Shown here piece by piece: positions 33,283-46,899 of a DNA stretch of 64,000 nucleotides; within the stretch, counting starts at the first letter, position 1; each line of letters opens with the position of its first letter. The notes under the pieces were generated by a model. It was not told the origin of the DNA. It was given only the letters and a program-made list of their open reading frames with translations, and did no database searches. The stretch comes from Laguncularia racemosa (lineage: Eukaryota; Streptophyta; Magnoliopsida; Myrtales; Combretaceae). The stretch is from contig JBBMOL010000021.1 of NCBI GenBank assembly GCA_037954665.1, positions 2,480,001 to 2,544,000 on the forward strand, in the 5' to 3' direction. The translations under genes and the position numbers were made by a program.

Positions 33283-33919
33283 ATAATTACTAGGGGTGGG
33301 TGTGGATTGGATTGATTCAATTTTTCTTCCAAATCAAACTAAATAATAAAAATGCAGTTTGGTTTTTCATTGCTACAATTTTCCAAACTATAAAATTTCG
33401 GTTTGATTTAGTTTGGTTTACGAATTAAACCATATTTTATTTTCTAAGAAAATATATTTGCTGAATATGTAATTTTATATGAGTAGTATTAAATTTATTT
33501 AAAAATATGTATTGATATCATGTAAGAGATTGAAAAAGTCAATATTTAAACAACTAAAAAATTTTAATATTTAATATAACTAATTTATTTCTTAGATTAG
33601 CATATAAGATAAAATTTAAGTTAAACTATATACATAATTGTTAAATTATAGTTATAAAATTTAAATATATATATTTTTTAATAAAGATAAACTAAAAACT
33701 CTTTTAAATGTTATATTATAATAAAAGAATTTTTTTAGTTATAAGTAAATTATCATTATATTTTTTTTCAAAATGGTTTGGTTTGGATTAACCCTTTAAA
33801 CTAATCATAAATTTTTGGTTTGGTTCGGATTGACAAATTTCCAAACCAAATTACAAAAAAAACCATATTTGCCATTTGATTTGATTTGGTTGTTTTTTTT
33901 GTTCACCTCTAACAATTAT
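33283..33919. mobile_element. hAT-like MITE, 621 bp
   Basis: The element 33291-33911 starts TAGGGGTGGG and ends TTCACCTCTA. The flanks ATAATTAC and ACAATTAT match at 6 of 8 bases, a decayed 8-bp duplication. Internal GGTTTGGTTTGGATT and AATCAAACTAAA words occur in inverted order near the two ends, so the element could fold on itself. This structure is common among plant hAT non-autonomous elements. Confidence 0.7.
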
Positions 33920-35867
33920 TGTTGGGAAATAACCCTTGTCGCCCAATTCTAAGTTAGGGCCTTTTAATAGTTAATGTCACCCATCAGTAGTAGAAAGAGT
34001 CAATGGCCCCAACATTAGTTTATTCGATGCCCATTCTAGAAACCCCCTTGAATTATAGTAAAAACTGTGAACAATTATTACCTAAGAGTATGATAGTTCT
34101 CTTTAATGGTTAATGCTGTCGATTAGTTGTGAAAAGTGTCAATTGTTTGTAAATAGAAGCTTGGTTTAATTGTAGTTGGGTCGACTCTGGATACCATCAA
34201 ACTGAGATTGAATGTGAATGTTTTCTAAGACAGCTTGAAGTACTCAAACCTCTATTCATACTGTTAGTTTCTTCATGATCATATTAAAAGGAAATGAGCT
34301 TCAGCATTGTTAACAGAGGTGTCAACTTTGGATGAACAGCCCTTTGTACTGTCGTAGAGGATATGCATGATAATATTATATCTCTCACAAATTTAAATCC
34401 ATGAATTATTTATTATTGTTATTATTATTACTATTATGTGGATAAGTGAAGCATCAATATGATGGATCTATATTAGAGGTATTATAATCTTCGAAATTCA
34501 ATGGTAGTATGAGATGCAGTTATCGACAAGAGCAATGAATTAAACCATAGATGTTGACATGGGCAGCAGTTAATTCAGACTCTCCAACTCTCGTTTTCAT
34601 TGTGTTTGCTTCTCAAGTTGAATATAAAACAAGTTACTATTATGTTCTCGTTTTGAAGATTTGTGAAACATAATCTAGAAATGAATTAGTATATTAAAGT
34701 TATAATTTGCATAAATTGTTGTGACACCCCGCAAAAGCTATTAGATTATAGTGATATCTTAAATTTTTAAAATGTTAAACATCTTTGAAAAATGTTAATA
34801 ATGTAAATTTTTTTTTTCAATTATAGTAACAAGTCATTTATTATTTTTTTTTGGTATTAGTATATAATTATAATTATTTATTTATATTAGTTCATCATTT
34901 GATACACTGAAATATTGAATCAATCAAGAGAAATCCCAAATCAAATAATGAATCAGCCTCAAAAAACAATTACAAGTATAGATTAATACTTAAGATTAAT
35001 TTAAATTGCACTAGAAAGGAAATTTTATGTTGTTAGATTTTTCGAGGACTTTCAATACACTATTTTAAGAACTTGAAGCATCGTTATAATTTTAACAGCA
35101 TCCAATGTTTAATCTTAGAGGTTTCAATTACTTTTAACATGAAACACCATTCTCACTATGAAATATAGAAGGAAAATGGATCTTATGGTTATGGATCTAC
35201 CCAACGTAGGAAGAGCAAATGGAGGACGTCATAAACATTTTACATTGTATTTAAATGTCATATTTAAATAGATAGCGCACATTTGAGCAAATCAAATAAA
35301 TAGTGTCTTTTTTGGCCAAAGATACTAAAAAATGATATAAATAAAGACTTCTTTTTTTTTCCCTTTTTTGTTTGCTTCGCATTACAGTAATATCATAGCA
35401 CACAAGCTGGGCCATTAGATGGTAACCAATGAGCATAATGAAGTGAAAGAGGTGTGGCCTAGGCACGTAGGATAGCAAGCCCATTATCATGGTCGCAGGC
35501 TACTCATGGGCAATAACGAATATTCAACTCTAGCACATCCATTTATTATCATGCACTTGGTATGGGTACTATTATTGTATAGTTGATTTAGAAAAAAAGA
35601 AAGAAAAAGCAATTGATATGTTTTCTATGGGGTCTTATCGATTTTATTCTCAACATCCACAAATATTTCAAATTTCTTTCTATAAAATTAAGTAATGTAA
35701 TTTATAGACCATTAAGTTTCTAGATTGTAGTGCAAATATCATAAAAAAACGGATTAAATACTTTATATACCATGTGTTCATTCTTTTCATCCTATATACT
35801 TGTATTACTCTTTTTTTTTTTTTAACACTTTGAATTCCTATTTTTTTTAATCACACTGGTATGAGAT
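33920..35867. other. intergenic DNA, nothing assigned
   Basis: No recognisable genes. TGTGACACCCC at 34720-34730 looks like an LTR start, but I found no matching end. The minus-strand frame 35251-35490 has no known motif. Confidence 0.4.
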
Positions 35868-36172
35868 AAGTTGCATATACACTCCTTTTATGTTTGCTTA
35901 ATGTGTACTTAACAGTCTCATCTTTGAAATTGTACCCTTAAATCCTCAAATCTTTAAAAATGGTGCATTTTGATGAAATATAACTACTTTGCCTTTGGTT
36001 TTTTATGCATTTGTTTGCTTTTACTTTTTTTTTTTTATTTAAGAGAAAAATAGTAAAATGGGAGTATAAATGCACCCATTTGGAATATTTGGAGATCTAA
36101 ACACACAAAATAAAAGATAAAGGGGCTAAGTATACATGAAGAAAATATAAGAGAGTTGTATTTGTAATTTAC
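35868..36172. mobile_element. inverted-repeat MITE, Mutator-like by end sequence
   Basis: The left arm (TAAGTTGCATATACACTCC, TTTATGTTTGCTTAATGTG) pairs imperfectly with the right arm read backwards (GGTAAATTACAAATACAACT, CTTATATTTTCTTCATGTA). The two arms meet around a T/A-rich centre near 36027-36040. No transposase is present. Ends of the GGTAAATTACA type are familiar from plant Mutator-like MITEs, but I could not see a clean 9-bp duplication. Confidence 0.5.
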
Positions 36173-36629
36173 CATTAATTATATAATATAATAAAATAAA
36201 GAAAATTTTGCAAAATGCAAATATATATATAAAGAGACCAAAAAATTAAAAAAAAAAAAACTTGTTAGAGGTCAAACGATTCCCTAGATAATGGAGGCAT
36301 GGAAAATCGTAATCCTCCACATGCAACAGGGACTTTTGCTATTGTGTTGGTGTTGGTTGTTATCATGGTTATGTTCCATCCATGTACCATTGCTCGGTGT
36401 GCTCATCTTTCATGAAGTGCAACTTCTTCTTCACCCATTCGATATTACAAAGTATAACACATTGTTGCTCGAGTAGAAATGGTGAGAAGTAAAGATGTGC
36501 GTGATGAGTTGGTCATATTGAGATGTAAGTCCCTCGGTGATAGTATGCATAGTAAGCAGCGGACGATGATTTGATCGACATCAATCAGTGTTGTTGTCAA
36601 CATTAAGCCAATAAGGAAAAGGACTTCTT

Positions 36630-36780
36630 TGGAAAAGAAATTTGTGGTGGACTTAGGAGCAATAACATGTTATCATGTGGTGGGAAACCCTAGTGTATAT
36701 TAGGAGCTCACTAGCAGTCGGGTGTTTAAAGTTTTAGGCGACTCTACTTCACAAATTAGCCACTTGAAGACGCATTAAAA
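36630..36780 (+). pseudogene. possible copia-like protease relic
   Basis: A frame near 36637 reads KFVVDLGAITCYHVV, then after a stop VFKVLGDSTSQI. Copia proteases have a DSGA active-site motif followed by a histidine and an LGDGS-like block, so this could be a relic with Ser changed to Leu. The evidence is short and weak. Confidence 0.25.
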
Positions 36781-37339
36781 GGCATCTTACATGCTTTATT
36801 GCGTTGCAATGATCGACCACCTAGCTATTTAAATAAATTGTTGATGTGCCTTGCTATGATTCAAATAACAAGACCAGACTTGTAGGTTAGAAAAATAGTT
36901 GGAACTCATGTTCCTCTTTCACTATGGGACTACTTCATCATCATCAAGCATGTTTTTCTTAGTCATGTTTGAGTAAAAATGGTAAGCTAGGACAATATAA
37001 GTAACATCATCCAGTTTGATCAATCAAAGGAAGTTAGTTGCTTCAAGAGCATAATGAAAATTAGATATCGTTCTTAAATATTGAAAACCATTACGTTAGC
37101 TCACAAGTACAATTTGCGTAGCATAGTCTTGATTGAAGAGATGTTGCAAGTGCACTTCAAATTGTTGGTGTTAGGGAGTATGCTATTTGGATTATCATTG
37201 GTTTCTCCTTGAATGGCTATGACAGCAAGAAGTGCTAGTGCCTTTTATAGCTAAAATGACAAAGATTTGGTGATTTTTAGGTGAATAGATAGTAGGAAGG
37301 ATAGTAAAATGTAGAAATAGAAGTGGATTAGAGGAATGA

Positions 37340-38130
37340 ATGTAGAGGGCCAGTGACCATTTAGTTCAACATGCTCATGTTGGGTGCTAACATAAGAATG
37401 TTATCACCTAACTATCTTTTTTTTTTCTTTTTAAAATTTAGGTGATAACATAAACACGTACTTGACCATGTTGTCACCTAAACTTTTTAATTATTTTGAC
37501 CATTGGGTGACAATGTGATCATGTTGGTACCTAATATGCCACATTTTAACCTACAGTTGGGAAAATTTAAATGTTAAGCCTGTAAACATTTATGGGAGAA
37601 TTTTGTGGATTGTTTAGTAGCATAATGTGGTTAAGTTGGTGCCCAACGTGCCTAAATTATTGTGCCCATGGAAAAAAAAAGGAGCAAGCTTAATATTGGC
37701 ACTTTGGGGATCGATGTGCTCATATTGAGCCTGCTGATTAAAAAACAAAAAGTATGCTTAGGCTCATTGTGGCTACATCAAGCCCCATAATATTCTTTTC
37801 TTAGAATTAACTTAATGTGGTTTATGCCTTTATTCATTGAGACCTTATCTAAAGTTACAACGTTAATAGGTATGTTAGCCACTAGCATGCCAACATTATT
37901 TGCTAACATGCTCACGTTGACCTTTAATGTGGGCATATGTTGGTTAATAACATGGTCATGTTAGGAGTCAATGCATCCATGTTTTTAAATGGCTTATAAA
38001 TACCTCTTCGAAGCCATTTGTTCCATCTATACTAGCATAAGTAATCACATACTATCCTGTCTCACTCTACATTAGTCTTTCAAATTCCCAACTTATTTCT
38101 CATCTTTATACTACTAATTGTATGGTACTT
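37340..38130 (+). repeat. motif-rich LTR-like sequence with TATA box
   Basis: The plus strand repeats degenerate words such as CATGTTGGTGC, ATGTTGTCACCTAA and ACATGCTCACGTTGACC, spaced irregularly over 600 bp. A TATAAATA box follows at 37995-38002. This resembles a plant LTR U3 region followed by R. No ends or duplication were found. Confidence 0.35.
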
Positions 38131-38554
38131 ATGATACATAAAGGAAACCCATGCATGCCCTCATCAAGTCAATATAGCAATTCATGGATTGTTAATGAGC
38201 TATATGGTTAACAACAATATTCGATGTACCTTAACCTAAATAAGGGTTTCCATCTTTGATGAATCAAGTGAGGAATCTTGGGTTCCCTATCTTCATACCC
38301 AGTGTTCTTGAGAATGTGCCCATTAATGAACTTAGGGATGATGTCACTCTTGGCATTAACATTGATATTGAAATAGCATGACCACGATTGATGTCTAGCC
38401 AATCATGATAAAGTTTATGTTGTGTTTATACGATAAATGAATTTCATTTTTCTTGTTTCTTCCCATGAAAGTGATACATAATTACACATTTACAATCATA
38501 GTTAAGAAGTCAATCCCATCCCCTCCTAGACCATAAGAACTATGGACTCCACTA

Positions 38555-39560
38555 CTACTATAAGGATGAGGTGCAAAAAGTGTATTGGCATTACTTGCCA
38601 ATATTTCATAGACTTCCATGATGGAAAGTTGGCTAAGTGTCAAATTTGTGAGAAGAAGACATTGTCTAGTAAGTTTAAATTGAGTATATGACATCTCACT
38701 TGATAATGTTCTTGATTAAAGCAAAACAGTGGCTCCAATAATGTTCTCAATTAAAGCGACCCTAACACCTTTATATTTAATACAAAGATGTGTGAGATGA
38801 TCTCTTCTAAATGATGGCAGTGAGTGGGATCTCTTTTCACGTTACAAGATATTTAAACTTTGGAAAGTGGGCAATAGGGGAAGTTGCAATCGAGGTATCA
38901 ACATGTAGAGGGACAAACCTTAAAGAAGGATATGATGGACGTTTTCAAACATAAGTAACAAGCCATTAAAGAGCAGTTGTTGAGTCTTCTATGCGGGTGT
39001 ATACCATAATCTCTATTATGTTAATATGATCAATTTATTTTAACTTTTAGAACTTTGAGGAGCAAGAAGCCCTTGTTTCATATGTTTTTGTTAAAGCCAT
39101 GATATTGTCGTGATATGATGATCTAATCTACTGTGGTAGCAATAGTAGCCAAAATCTCGAATTACTTGTACACTTTGCCTTATTCTATGATGGAACAATT
39201 CTTGATCCATGGTTTAAGTTTCATGTTACTTTGAATCTCCTCGAGGAATTTTACTACAACATGAAGATGCAAAAGTTATGAATGATGCTGTTATGCTTGA
39301 TTTGAGGTATAAAATTTACTTAGAGCCTTATACGAGTTGCATAAGGAAAGAATGTAGCAACCATCCTAAGCATTATGGTTAATGGTCATTTAACTGGTTT
39401 GCATGCCTTGTCTTCATAAAAAGGTGGATAAATCAGTCAAAAAAAGTTGGTGGTAGTGATGTTAGTCAAAAGATTAAGATGAAATGTTGGTATACTAAAT
39501 ATAACAAGTCAAACTCAATGAAGGGGTGAGGAAGGGGAAAATTTTGCAATCTTCGCTTGA
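38555..39560 (+). pseudogene. hAT transposase relic with BED zinc-finger remnant
   Basis: A frame at 38620-38700 reads FIDFHDGKLAKCQICEKKT, then after a stop HL. The two cysteines (38638 and 38647) and the later histidine fit the C-X2-C...H layout of a BED finger. Downstream, 39201-39221 reads LDPWFKF, close to the LDPRFK motif of plant hAT transposases. A YELHKE-like segment near 39330 also fits. Frames shift and stops are many, so it is non-functional. No terminal repeats were identified. Confidence 0.5.
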
Positions 39561-41961
39561 TGGCCAATTAAAGCACACATGATGCTGATACTTTCCTTGA
39601 TGGTATGGGATGTTCGCTTTTAATTTTAATGATCTCATTTGAGTTGGCTTACAGCTTGGGCAAGTGAGTCTTCAATCCCCATCGTTTTTTGCTCAACTTA
39701 GACGTTGTCGATGCATGCGTGTGCCTCAAAGATTGAAGGTATGTTGATGATAGAAGACAAGAATACCTACATTTTTGGTTTTCTAGTGACAATAACATGA
39801 GGAGCTCAAAATCACTAACCAACATATAAACTAAGGAGAACGTAGAGGAGATTATCAATTAACTTAATATTGTGATGGGTTTCTATCTTTTTTAACAATG
39901 TTTGTAAAAAGAAAAGCTTTGTGAATGAAAAATTTTATTTCAATTTCAATTTATGGTCTTGGAGTTGGTTAATATTTATTGTATAAAGAATTGCCATGGA
40001 AATTTTAATGTAAAACAAATATGCAAATTATTAGTCTCAAATTAGCAATCAAGCGGTGGGTGGGGTTAAATTGTATGCTTTAAGTTTTTTTTTTTTTTTC
40101 AAACTTATTTGGAAATAACCCTTTTGGCTACTAAGTGTAGGAAATCAACTAAATTCTTAGTGAAATTAAATAAATTGCAATAAAATAAAACATGTAGAGA
40201 TAAGAAAATCGAGCAAAAGTATTTATATGGTTTCACCTTATGTGTTACTTCACTTTTTGAGCCTCTACTTGTTATAGTTTTGTTCATCTTTATTGGTTGT
40301 TTCACTATATATAAAAAAAATTCAGAACTTGAGAGTTACAATAGTCTATCGACATTTGGCAAAGTCACTTACTATAGTGAAAAAAGGTAACCTCTCAATC
40401 ACATTAAAACTTTTGAAAAATGCATATAGTTACTGGGAAAATAGAGTATGACTCCTCTACAAGTTTGGTGCCTATTTAGAATATAATGTAAAATAAAAAT
40501 TGATTAGCTTGAATGCTTTTGTTTTTGTGACTTGTCTATTTCTTTCTCTTCTTCCATTAATTAGCTTGATCACATAGTCTAATTTCAACTCTTTATTGAT
40601 TAGGAAATATTTTTCTATAATAATTATCATGCAATTATGTACTTACTTCATATATTTTCAAAGTAATAATTTACTTTCCTTTAGTATTGATTGTTAAGCT
40701 TCGAATAATCTACATGTAATAAAGTCTCCATGATATTTAAATCTAACTTTAGTGGAATGGGTCAAATATATTATTGAAATATATTCAATAATGGGAAGTA
40801 GGTCTTGAACCTACTTTGTCTAACTTATATATATATATTTTTATGAAAACTTGAATAATTAATTTTTTCTTGTATTTGGAAATAACATATTAAACTATCT
40901 TTGACTTCCAATAGCTAGATTCTAACAAACAATTTCCTTAAGCCAATATATTTTGTGCAAGTTTCAATAATCCTATTTTGACAATGTAAACCAATTCTTC
41001 TTCAGATACAATCCTTCTATTTTGCTTAATTTCTTTATTAGATTAGGTTCAAATAATGAATTCATCTTGAATTATGATTTACTCCAATTCTTCCCTAAAT
41101 CAACTTCTATTGTAAACTTTCTTCCGATAGCAGTTATAAACTTACTTCCAATAGCTGTGACAAACTTGCTTCTGATAACTTAAAAATACTCTCTACACAC
41201 TTGATAAACTTATTAATAACCACAACATATATTTTATTATTATCGAAATCATATGAAGAGTTATTAAAGATAATTTACTTTATTTTCTAAATATGATAAA
41301 ATAGACTTGGTTTACAATTTGTTTTAAAAAAATTGACATAAAATTATTCACTAAGAAAAATAAAGTTTGCAGTTTATTTGTTCAATAAAACTAATTAAAT
41401 ATTATTTAAACATTTCTTAAAAAAAGAAGAAGAATGAACCCATGCAGCTCATGTACTTGTGTGCTTATGTGCACATGCCTAGGTAGCTCACAAACCTTAT
41501 TTTGTCTCTCGTGTTTGTACTTGCATGCCTAAACCTAGGCTTGCATGTACTTATGCTTCCAAATATTTTTGTGTACCCATGGTTAGGCAATCCATGGATG
41601 GGTTTGTGTAGGTTATAGCTAGCAATTTAGTACATGACTTGTTGACCCAAACATAACACAACACAACATGATTATAAAAGGGTTTATGTAAAAAAAAAAA
41701 AAATCAACATGATTAATAAATAGGTCAAACTCATTTAAATTTGTTTAAGGTTTGGGTTTAGCTCCCAAACCCATTTATGGACACGTCTTACTTGTTTATT
41801 TAAGATTGAAGTTGTTAACTTTTTTTTTTTCGAGTTTTTAGCCTACGTTGTATTTTAATTCTAACCAAAATCTAATAGAAATCTTATATAACTAATAATT
41901 TGATGCCTTATTTAGTGTATCTATTTTAGTTTTATACTTTTAGCAATGTTTTCAAGTGGAA
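39561..41961. other. intergenic DNA, nothing assigned
   Basis: AT-rich with poly-T/A runs. Frames at 39649-39858 and 40105-40305 on the minus strand have no recognised motif. The stretch 41430-41620 has repeated CATG-containing words but no clear unit. Confidence 0.4.
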
Positions 41962-42841
41962 ACTTAACTTAGGGCCGGTAATGCAGGCCAAATGGGCCGG
42001 CCCGCCCCGACACGCACCAGCCTGTGGGTCGTCGCGGGCTGGCCTACAGTGGCCCGCAAGTTTGGTGGGTCTGGAAAGTCGGCTTGCCTTGCCCCACGGG
42101 CCAATGCTGGCTGGCTCGCGACGACCCGCAATAATTTTCCTTTTGTGTATTATGTAAAACAGGCGGCCGGCGGTGGTGGTGTGACGTTGAGCTGCGGAGT
42201 GCATGGTACGGATGAAGTCAAGCTGCGAAGTGCGAAGGAGAAGCTGCGGTGTGCGGGGGTGTGGCCGTGTGGGCCGCTGCCAGTTGCGTGCGAATGAGGT
42301 GCACGGCACGGACGGTGCGGACGACATCAAGTTGCGAAGCGGAGTACAAGGGGTGCACGGACAGTTTGGGACAAGCTCGAGCTGTGGAGTATGTTTGACT
42401 TCTACGAAGGAGAAGGTGCAGTCCGATGGCGTCGATGTCGTCACGTTGTCGGTCGTCAAGTCGTCCTTGTTTGTTACGTTGTTAGCCGTCATTTCCTCAC
42501 CAAACCCACGTCGTCACTCGTCCACGCCAGTCGTCGTTTTGCTTCTCCCGGTCATCGAGCTTGATCGACTCGACTCTTTTCCCTGCCTCCCGGCCCTTCT
42601 TCTTTCTAGGTTTGGATTTTTTGCATCGTTTCAGTCTACCGTCTGCGTCGGCGTTTTTTCTGGCGGGTTGGCCCGTCGCCCGCGGGAATTGCTCGTCCCG
42701 CCTCGCGGGTCAAGCGGGCGCGGGCTAAAATGGCCTGCACCTTTGCGGGTCAAATTTTTTTTTTGCCTACCCCGCATATTTTTGCGGGCGAGGCGGGTTA
42801 ACCTGCGGACCTGCCCTGCAATTACTGCCCTTAACTTAACT
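41962..42841. mobile_element. GC-rich hAT-like element, 864 bp, with perfect 8-bp duplication
   Basis: The element 41970-42833 is flanked by ACTTAACT on both sides (41962-41969 and 42834-42841). Its ends are inverted: TAGGGCCGGTAATGCAGG at the left, TAAGGGCAGTAATTGCAGG read inward from the right. An 8-bp duplication and TAGGG-type ends fit the hAT superfamily. Subterminal GGCCCGC and GCGGGTCA words occur on both sides. The centre (about 42170-42650) is GC-rich with open frames on both strands (41932-42492 minus, 42203-42940 plus) but matches no transposase I know. The frames cross the element ends, so I do not call them genes. Confidence 0.88.
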
Positions 42842-45800
42842 TATAGAATTGCATGGTTATGGGCTATAATCAACGACTTTTATATGTTATGGGCTTTATT
42901 TACGGTTTCTTTTTTGATATATATACTAATTTTATTTTGAAATATTTTATATTTTTACTATCCATATTAGAATGTGGATTTAACTTTTCCATAATATTAA
43001 GTATATCACTTTCTAACGAGTTTATATCATAGGATTTTATTTCACAAAATTTTTATTTTTTGAAATTCTTGAATATTTTCCATGCAAATAGATATGCCTT
43101 TAATTAGTATACAAATTTATATGATTCAAATGTGCATTTTAAATATAATAATCTTTTAGTACAACCATTAAGTCTTAATTGTCTAAAGATAATAGAAAAA
43201 GATAAAGAGGATGATGAATCATTCTTATTAATGTCTTTGATACCATATTAGTAATTCTTTTCAGTATCACTATTTGATAATTTCTCTTAAAGAGCTAAAA
43301 AATGATATGGTTAATTTGAATAGTGACACTAATACTCAATTAAGCTATGACTTAATTTAACAAATTGATATAATGTAGTAAATGAATGATTTATTTTGTT
43401 ATGTTAATATTAAACTGACTTAATTTTGTTTTTGTCACATTATAGTTCACTATATTTAAAATTTTAAGTAATTTGTTCTTTTAGACTTCAATTTTAGAAG
43501 ACTTTTGTTTTGATCATATTTAATAAACATTATAATTGTGGTAAGATTATTTTAGAATTTTTAATTGAAAAACAGGTTTAACTCGAATATAAAATATGTT
43601 TATTAAGGGGGTTCAATTATATTTTATTTTTAAACATAATTAATAAATTACTTGTGTTATAGATTGGGATTTTTTAAAATATAAACCTAATTATACACAA
43701 AAACGAGAAACGACAAGTTAACACAAATTGTCAACTCTAACATAGGCTTCAGCTCCTGTGCCCAACCCATTTATCACACCTAAGTGGTTAGGTAATGATG
43801 GTTAGAAGTGGTAGTAGCAAGATATGAGGGTATTTTGGACTTTTCTTATGCATTTGTTGACTATTTCAATGGCTTGCTAAGCATGAAAATAATTGTACCC
43901 AATTGGAAACTCATTCAACTTAGGCCTCATCAGATTCCCCCCAGCAAAACCTTGGTTTAGTGACACAACCATTTAAAATAATGAGACTGAGCACATAAAT
44001 AAATATTCAAATTTCTAAACGACTTGTGAAATACAAGCTAATTTATGGCACTACCTAACATAGTATAAGTCTAAGTGATACTGTATATAGAAAAATGGGG
44101 ATATTTTAGACTTATCCTATGAATATAGATGTTGGTGATTGTGGTAGCATAGTGGTTGTTGGTGTTTAGATATGAGTTTAATTTAAGCTATTACTGTGCA
44201 ATCCTAGAGTATTGAATTCTCTATCAAATATGGAAACGATAATATCTTTATGGGATTTTTATTCCGTTCATGTTTTATTCTTTTCCTTCCATCTAAATAT
44301 AAAGTAAGTGATACTGATACAGCTATATAGAATAATGAGCAATGAGCAGACATATTCAGTTACTCAAAATTATCTGAATAATTTGTAGAATACCAGCTAC
44401 CAATCAGAAAATGGTTAAATGTCGGAAGAAAAATGGAGTAATTCAAATATTCAGTTGTAATAACATTGAGTTGTTGTACTTTTCAGTATCACATTGATTG
44501 TGTTCTCAGAAGACTTGGGGTTTGATGGGGATGCAATGTCCAATGAACTTAGCAAAGACATCAAATAATATGGCAAGAAAGGGACAAGGTAACTAATCAC
44601 AAAGCATTGAAAGTGTTGGATTTTTCACGTGCTCTTGTCCAGCCTTATAATACAAAAATATAACGTAAAAATATTAATAAGTATTGTATGGAAATTTTTC
44701 AAAAAATTAAAAAAACTTTTTGTAGTTATATATATATATTTATTTGTTTGTTTTTCATTTTAATAAAATATATAATTAATATTAAAAAATTTAATAATTT
44801 TCGTGTTAAGATTCATAATGAATACCATGAAGCATCCATTATTGAGATCTAAAAATATAATTACATGAGGGACCTATTTTAAGGTAACTTGCAATGGCAA
44901 TGACTTTTATGCAAAATCCATAATGGCTTAAAGGTAGGGGCCCAAACCTCATAACCCCAATCATGCCCAAAACCCTAATAATAAAGAGGATGAGCATTTG
45001 ATGATCTTGCTGTTCTCCCCAATCATTCGTTAGTGCCCATTTGCCCTCCAACTGAGTTGATTTTTTGGCCACTATTTTGACATACAAAGCGATCGGAAAA
45101 GTGAAAAAAAGAAAAGGCAGAAGAAAGCTTTGATTAGCAAAACACTTTCCAAGGCCAATAGGTCCCATATTGGTGGACAGAAACCCTATGCCCTTTGAGT
45201 TTTGAGGAATCACAGTGAAATCCATGACCAAACAAAGTCACATTATTCATTTCAACGTCCGAGGAGGGAATTCCAATCTGGCGACACAATCCCAAATTAT
45301 GCAAGTTTACTACACACGTTAAGAGAACATAACCGATTAATTGTTGTTTAAGGTATAAGCATATCATTATTCTTGTTGTATTTGAAAGCAACTTTCATGG
45401 CGTTTGGCAAGTTCCTCTGAAAAGCTTATAACTACCGCATTACCTTATTTCTTTCTTTCACCATTTTGTTTATAAATCAAATTAACCCCCATTCAGTTAA
45501 TTTCTTGAAATAAAAATTCAAGTTCCTAACCTTTTTTCTTTTCTTTTTATTTGGAACTCGATAAATCTATATTGGCGATGATGAAATGTCAAGGATTAGA
45601 TACTCCGGAGTTATATTTTCTCACATCTACATCTTCGCCATTTGCAAACTACAAAAGTCTGATCTATGGTTCATATTTTACAACGTAACCAAATTAGTAA
45701 GACATAGATATTTTTTACCCCATTATAAGATACGTGGAAACAATAAGTTACTTTCTCAAAAGTATAAACGGAGGAAACTTGAAATATACAATTAATTTAA

Positions 45801-46889
45801 ATATAATCCAAATGTACCAAGAATCGATTCGATAATAAAACGAAATTGATGATGTAAAACATATAATTCCTTTATGGATTTTATTGACGAATCCAAATAC
45901 AACATGCAGTGCAATTAGACCTTGGTCACATGTTAAAGGAATTATCTTTGGTAGCTGGGAGAGTGTACGTAAATTGGAAAAGGACAAGGCTGTAGATCCA
46001 TTGTTTTGCTTTTATAGCATGGGTATGATAAAAGGAATGTACAATTTTTCCTTAATATAATGTGTATGGAGTTGTTTAAATATTACTTTTTTTTTTTTTA
46101 TCAATAAAGAGTGGATATACACTTTTATATAACTATTCTAAATAATCTCTCTCTAATACATTTTTTTTTAATATAACCATCTCAAATAACTATTCACAAT
46201 TATAATTACATCTCGATTACTATTATATTACTATAATACTTTTATATATTAAGGGTATCAAATTGAATTTAATATTCTCTCTAAGATATAATTACTCAAA
46301 ATTAATTATATGATGATATAACTATTTTTAAATTATAGTATATTACCTCAAATTATAGTATATAAAACTCATTAATAGATAAAACTGTCAATAACTTAGT
46401 TGATACAGTCGAGTGCCGACGGTTTTTATAAAAATATATTGATAGTTTCATTTTTTTTATTGTTGATAATTTTGTTTATATTGTCAATAAACTTTCTGTG
46501 CTATAGTTTGAAGTGATATACTATTACTCTAAGTGAATATACCTTTAAAGATAAAATGCCAAAAGGTTACAACCACTTCCATATTATAGATAAGTATAGA
46601 TATTTAAAAACGAATAAAGCATACAAACAATTCTTCAAAAACTTATTTCCCTTCGGCCATTGCTTTTTCTTTTTAATTATTAATTTGAAATAATCTGACT
46701 TCCGCTGAATGTAAGGTCGGAGGAAACACCAACATGCTCTTGGCGAGGGAGGAAGCCAACGAGAAATAGCTAGATTATTTAGGTCAGGAGAAAATAATAG
46801 CGTAAGAGAAAAATTATTTTATTTTCAAAAGTCACGAGGATACCAGTTTTCTTGTTTCTTTTTTTTTTTTTTTGTGTAGAACTTATATA
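42842..46889. other. intergenic DNA, no supported gene
   Basis: The stretch 44820-45400 is less repetitive in appearance and carries two overlapping minus-strand frames (44839-45231 and 45134-45391) without recognised domains. It could be single-copy DNA. The segment 46080-46560 is AT-rich with AAATTATAGTATAT words in both orientations, which suggests a decayed inverted-repeat element. The rest is AT-rich noise. Confidence 0.4.
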
Positions 46890-46899
46890 GAAAAGATGC

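Noticed and set aside
34720..35100. TGTGACACCCCGC considered as the start of another LTR
   Set aside because: No matching end such as GGTGTTACA and no target duplication were found downstream.
41932..42940. Frames of 186 and 245 codons considered as host or transposase genes
   Set aside because: They overlap on opposite strands, cross the ends of the hAT-like element into flanking DNA and show no known motif.
44839..45391. Two overlapping minus-strand frames considered as a small gene
   Set aside because: No domain, no start context or splice support that I can see, and the two frames overlap each other.
45900..46889. Search for the missing 3' LTR of the copia element
   Set aside because: No stretch there begins like TGTGAGGTTTATG or resembles the 5' LTR pieces, so I did not annotate one.
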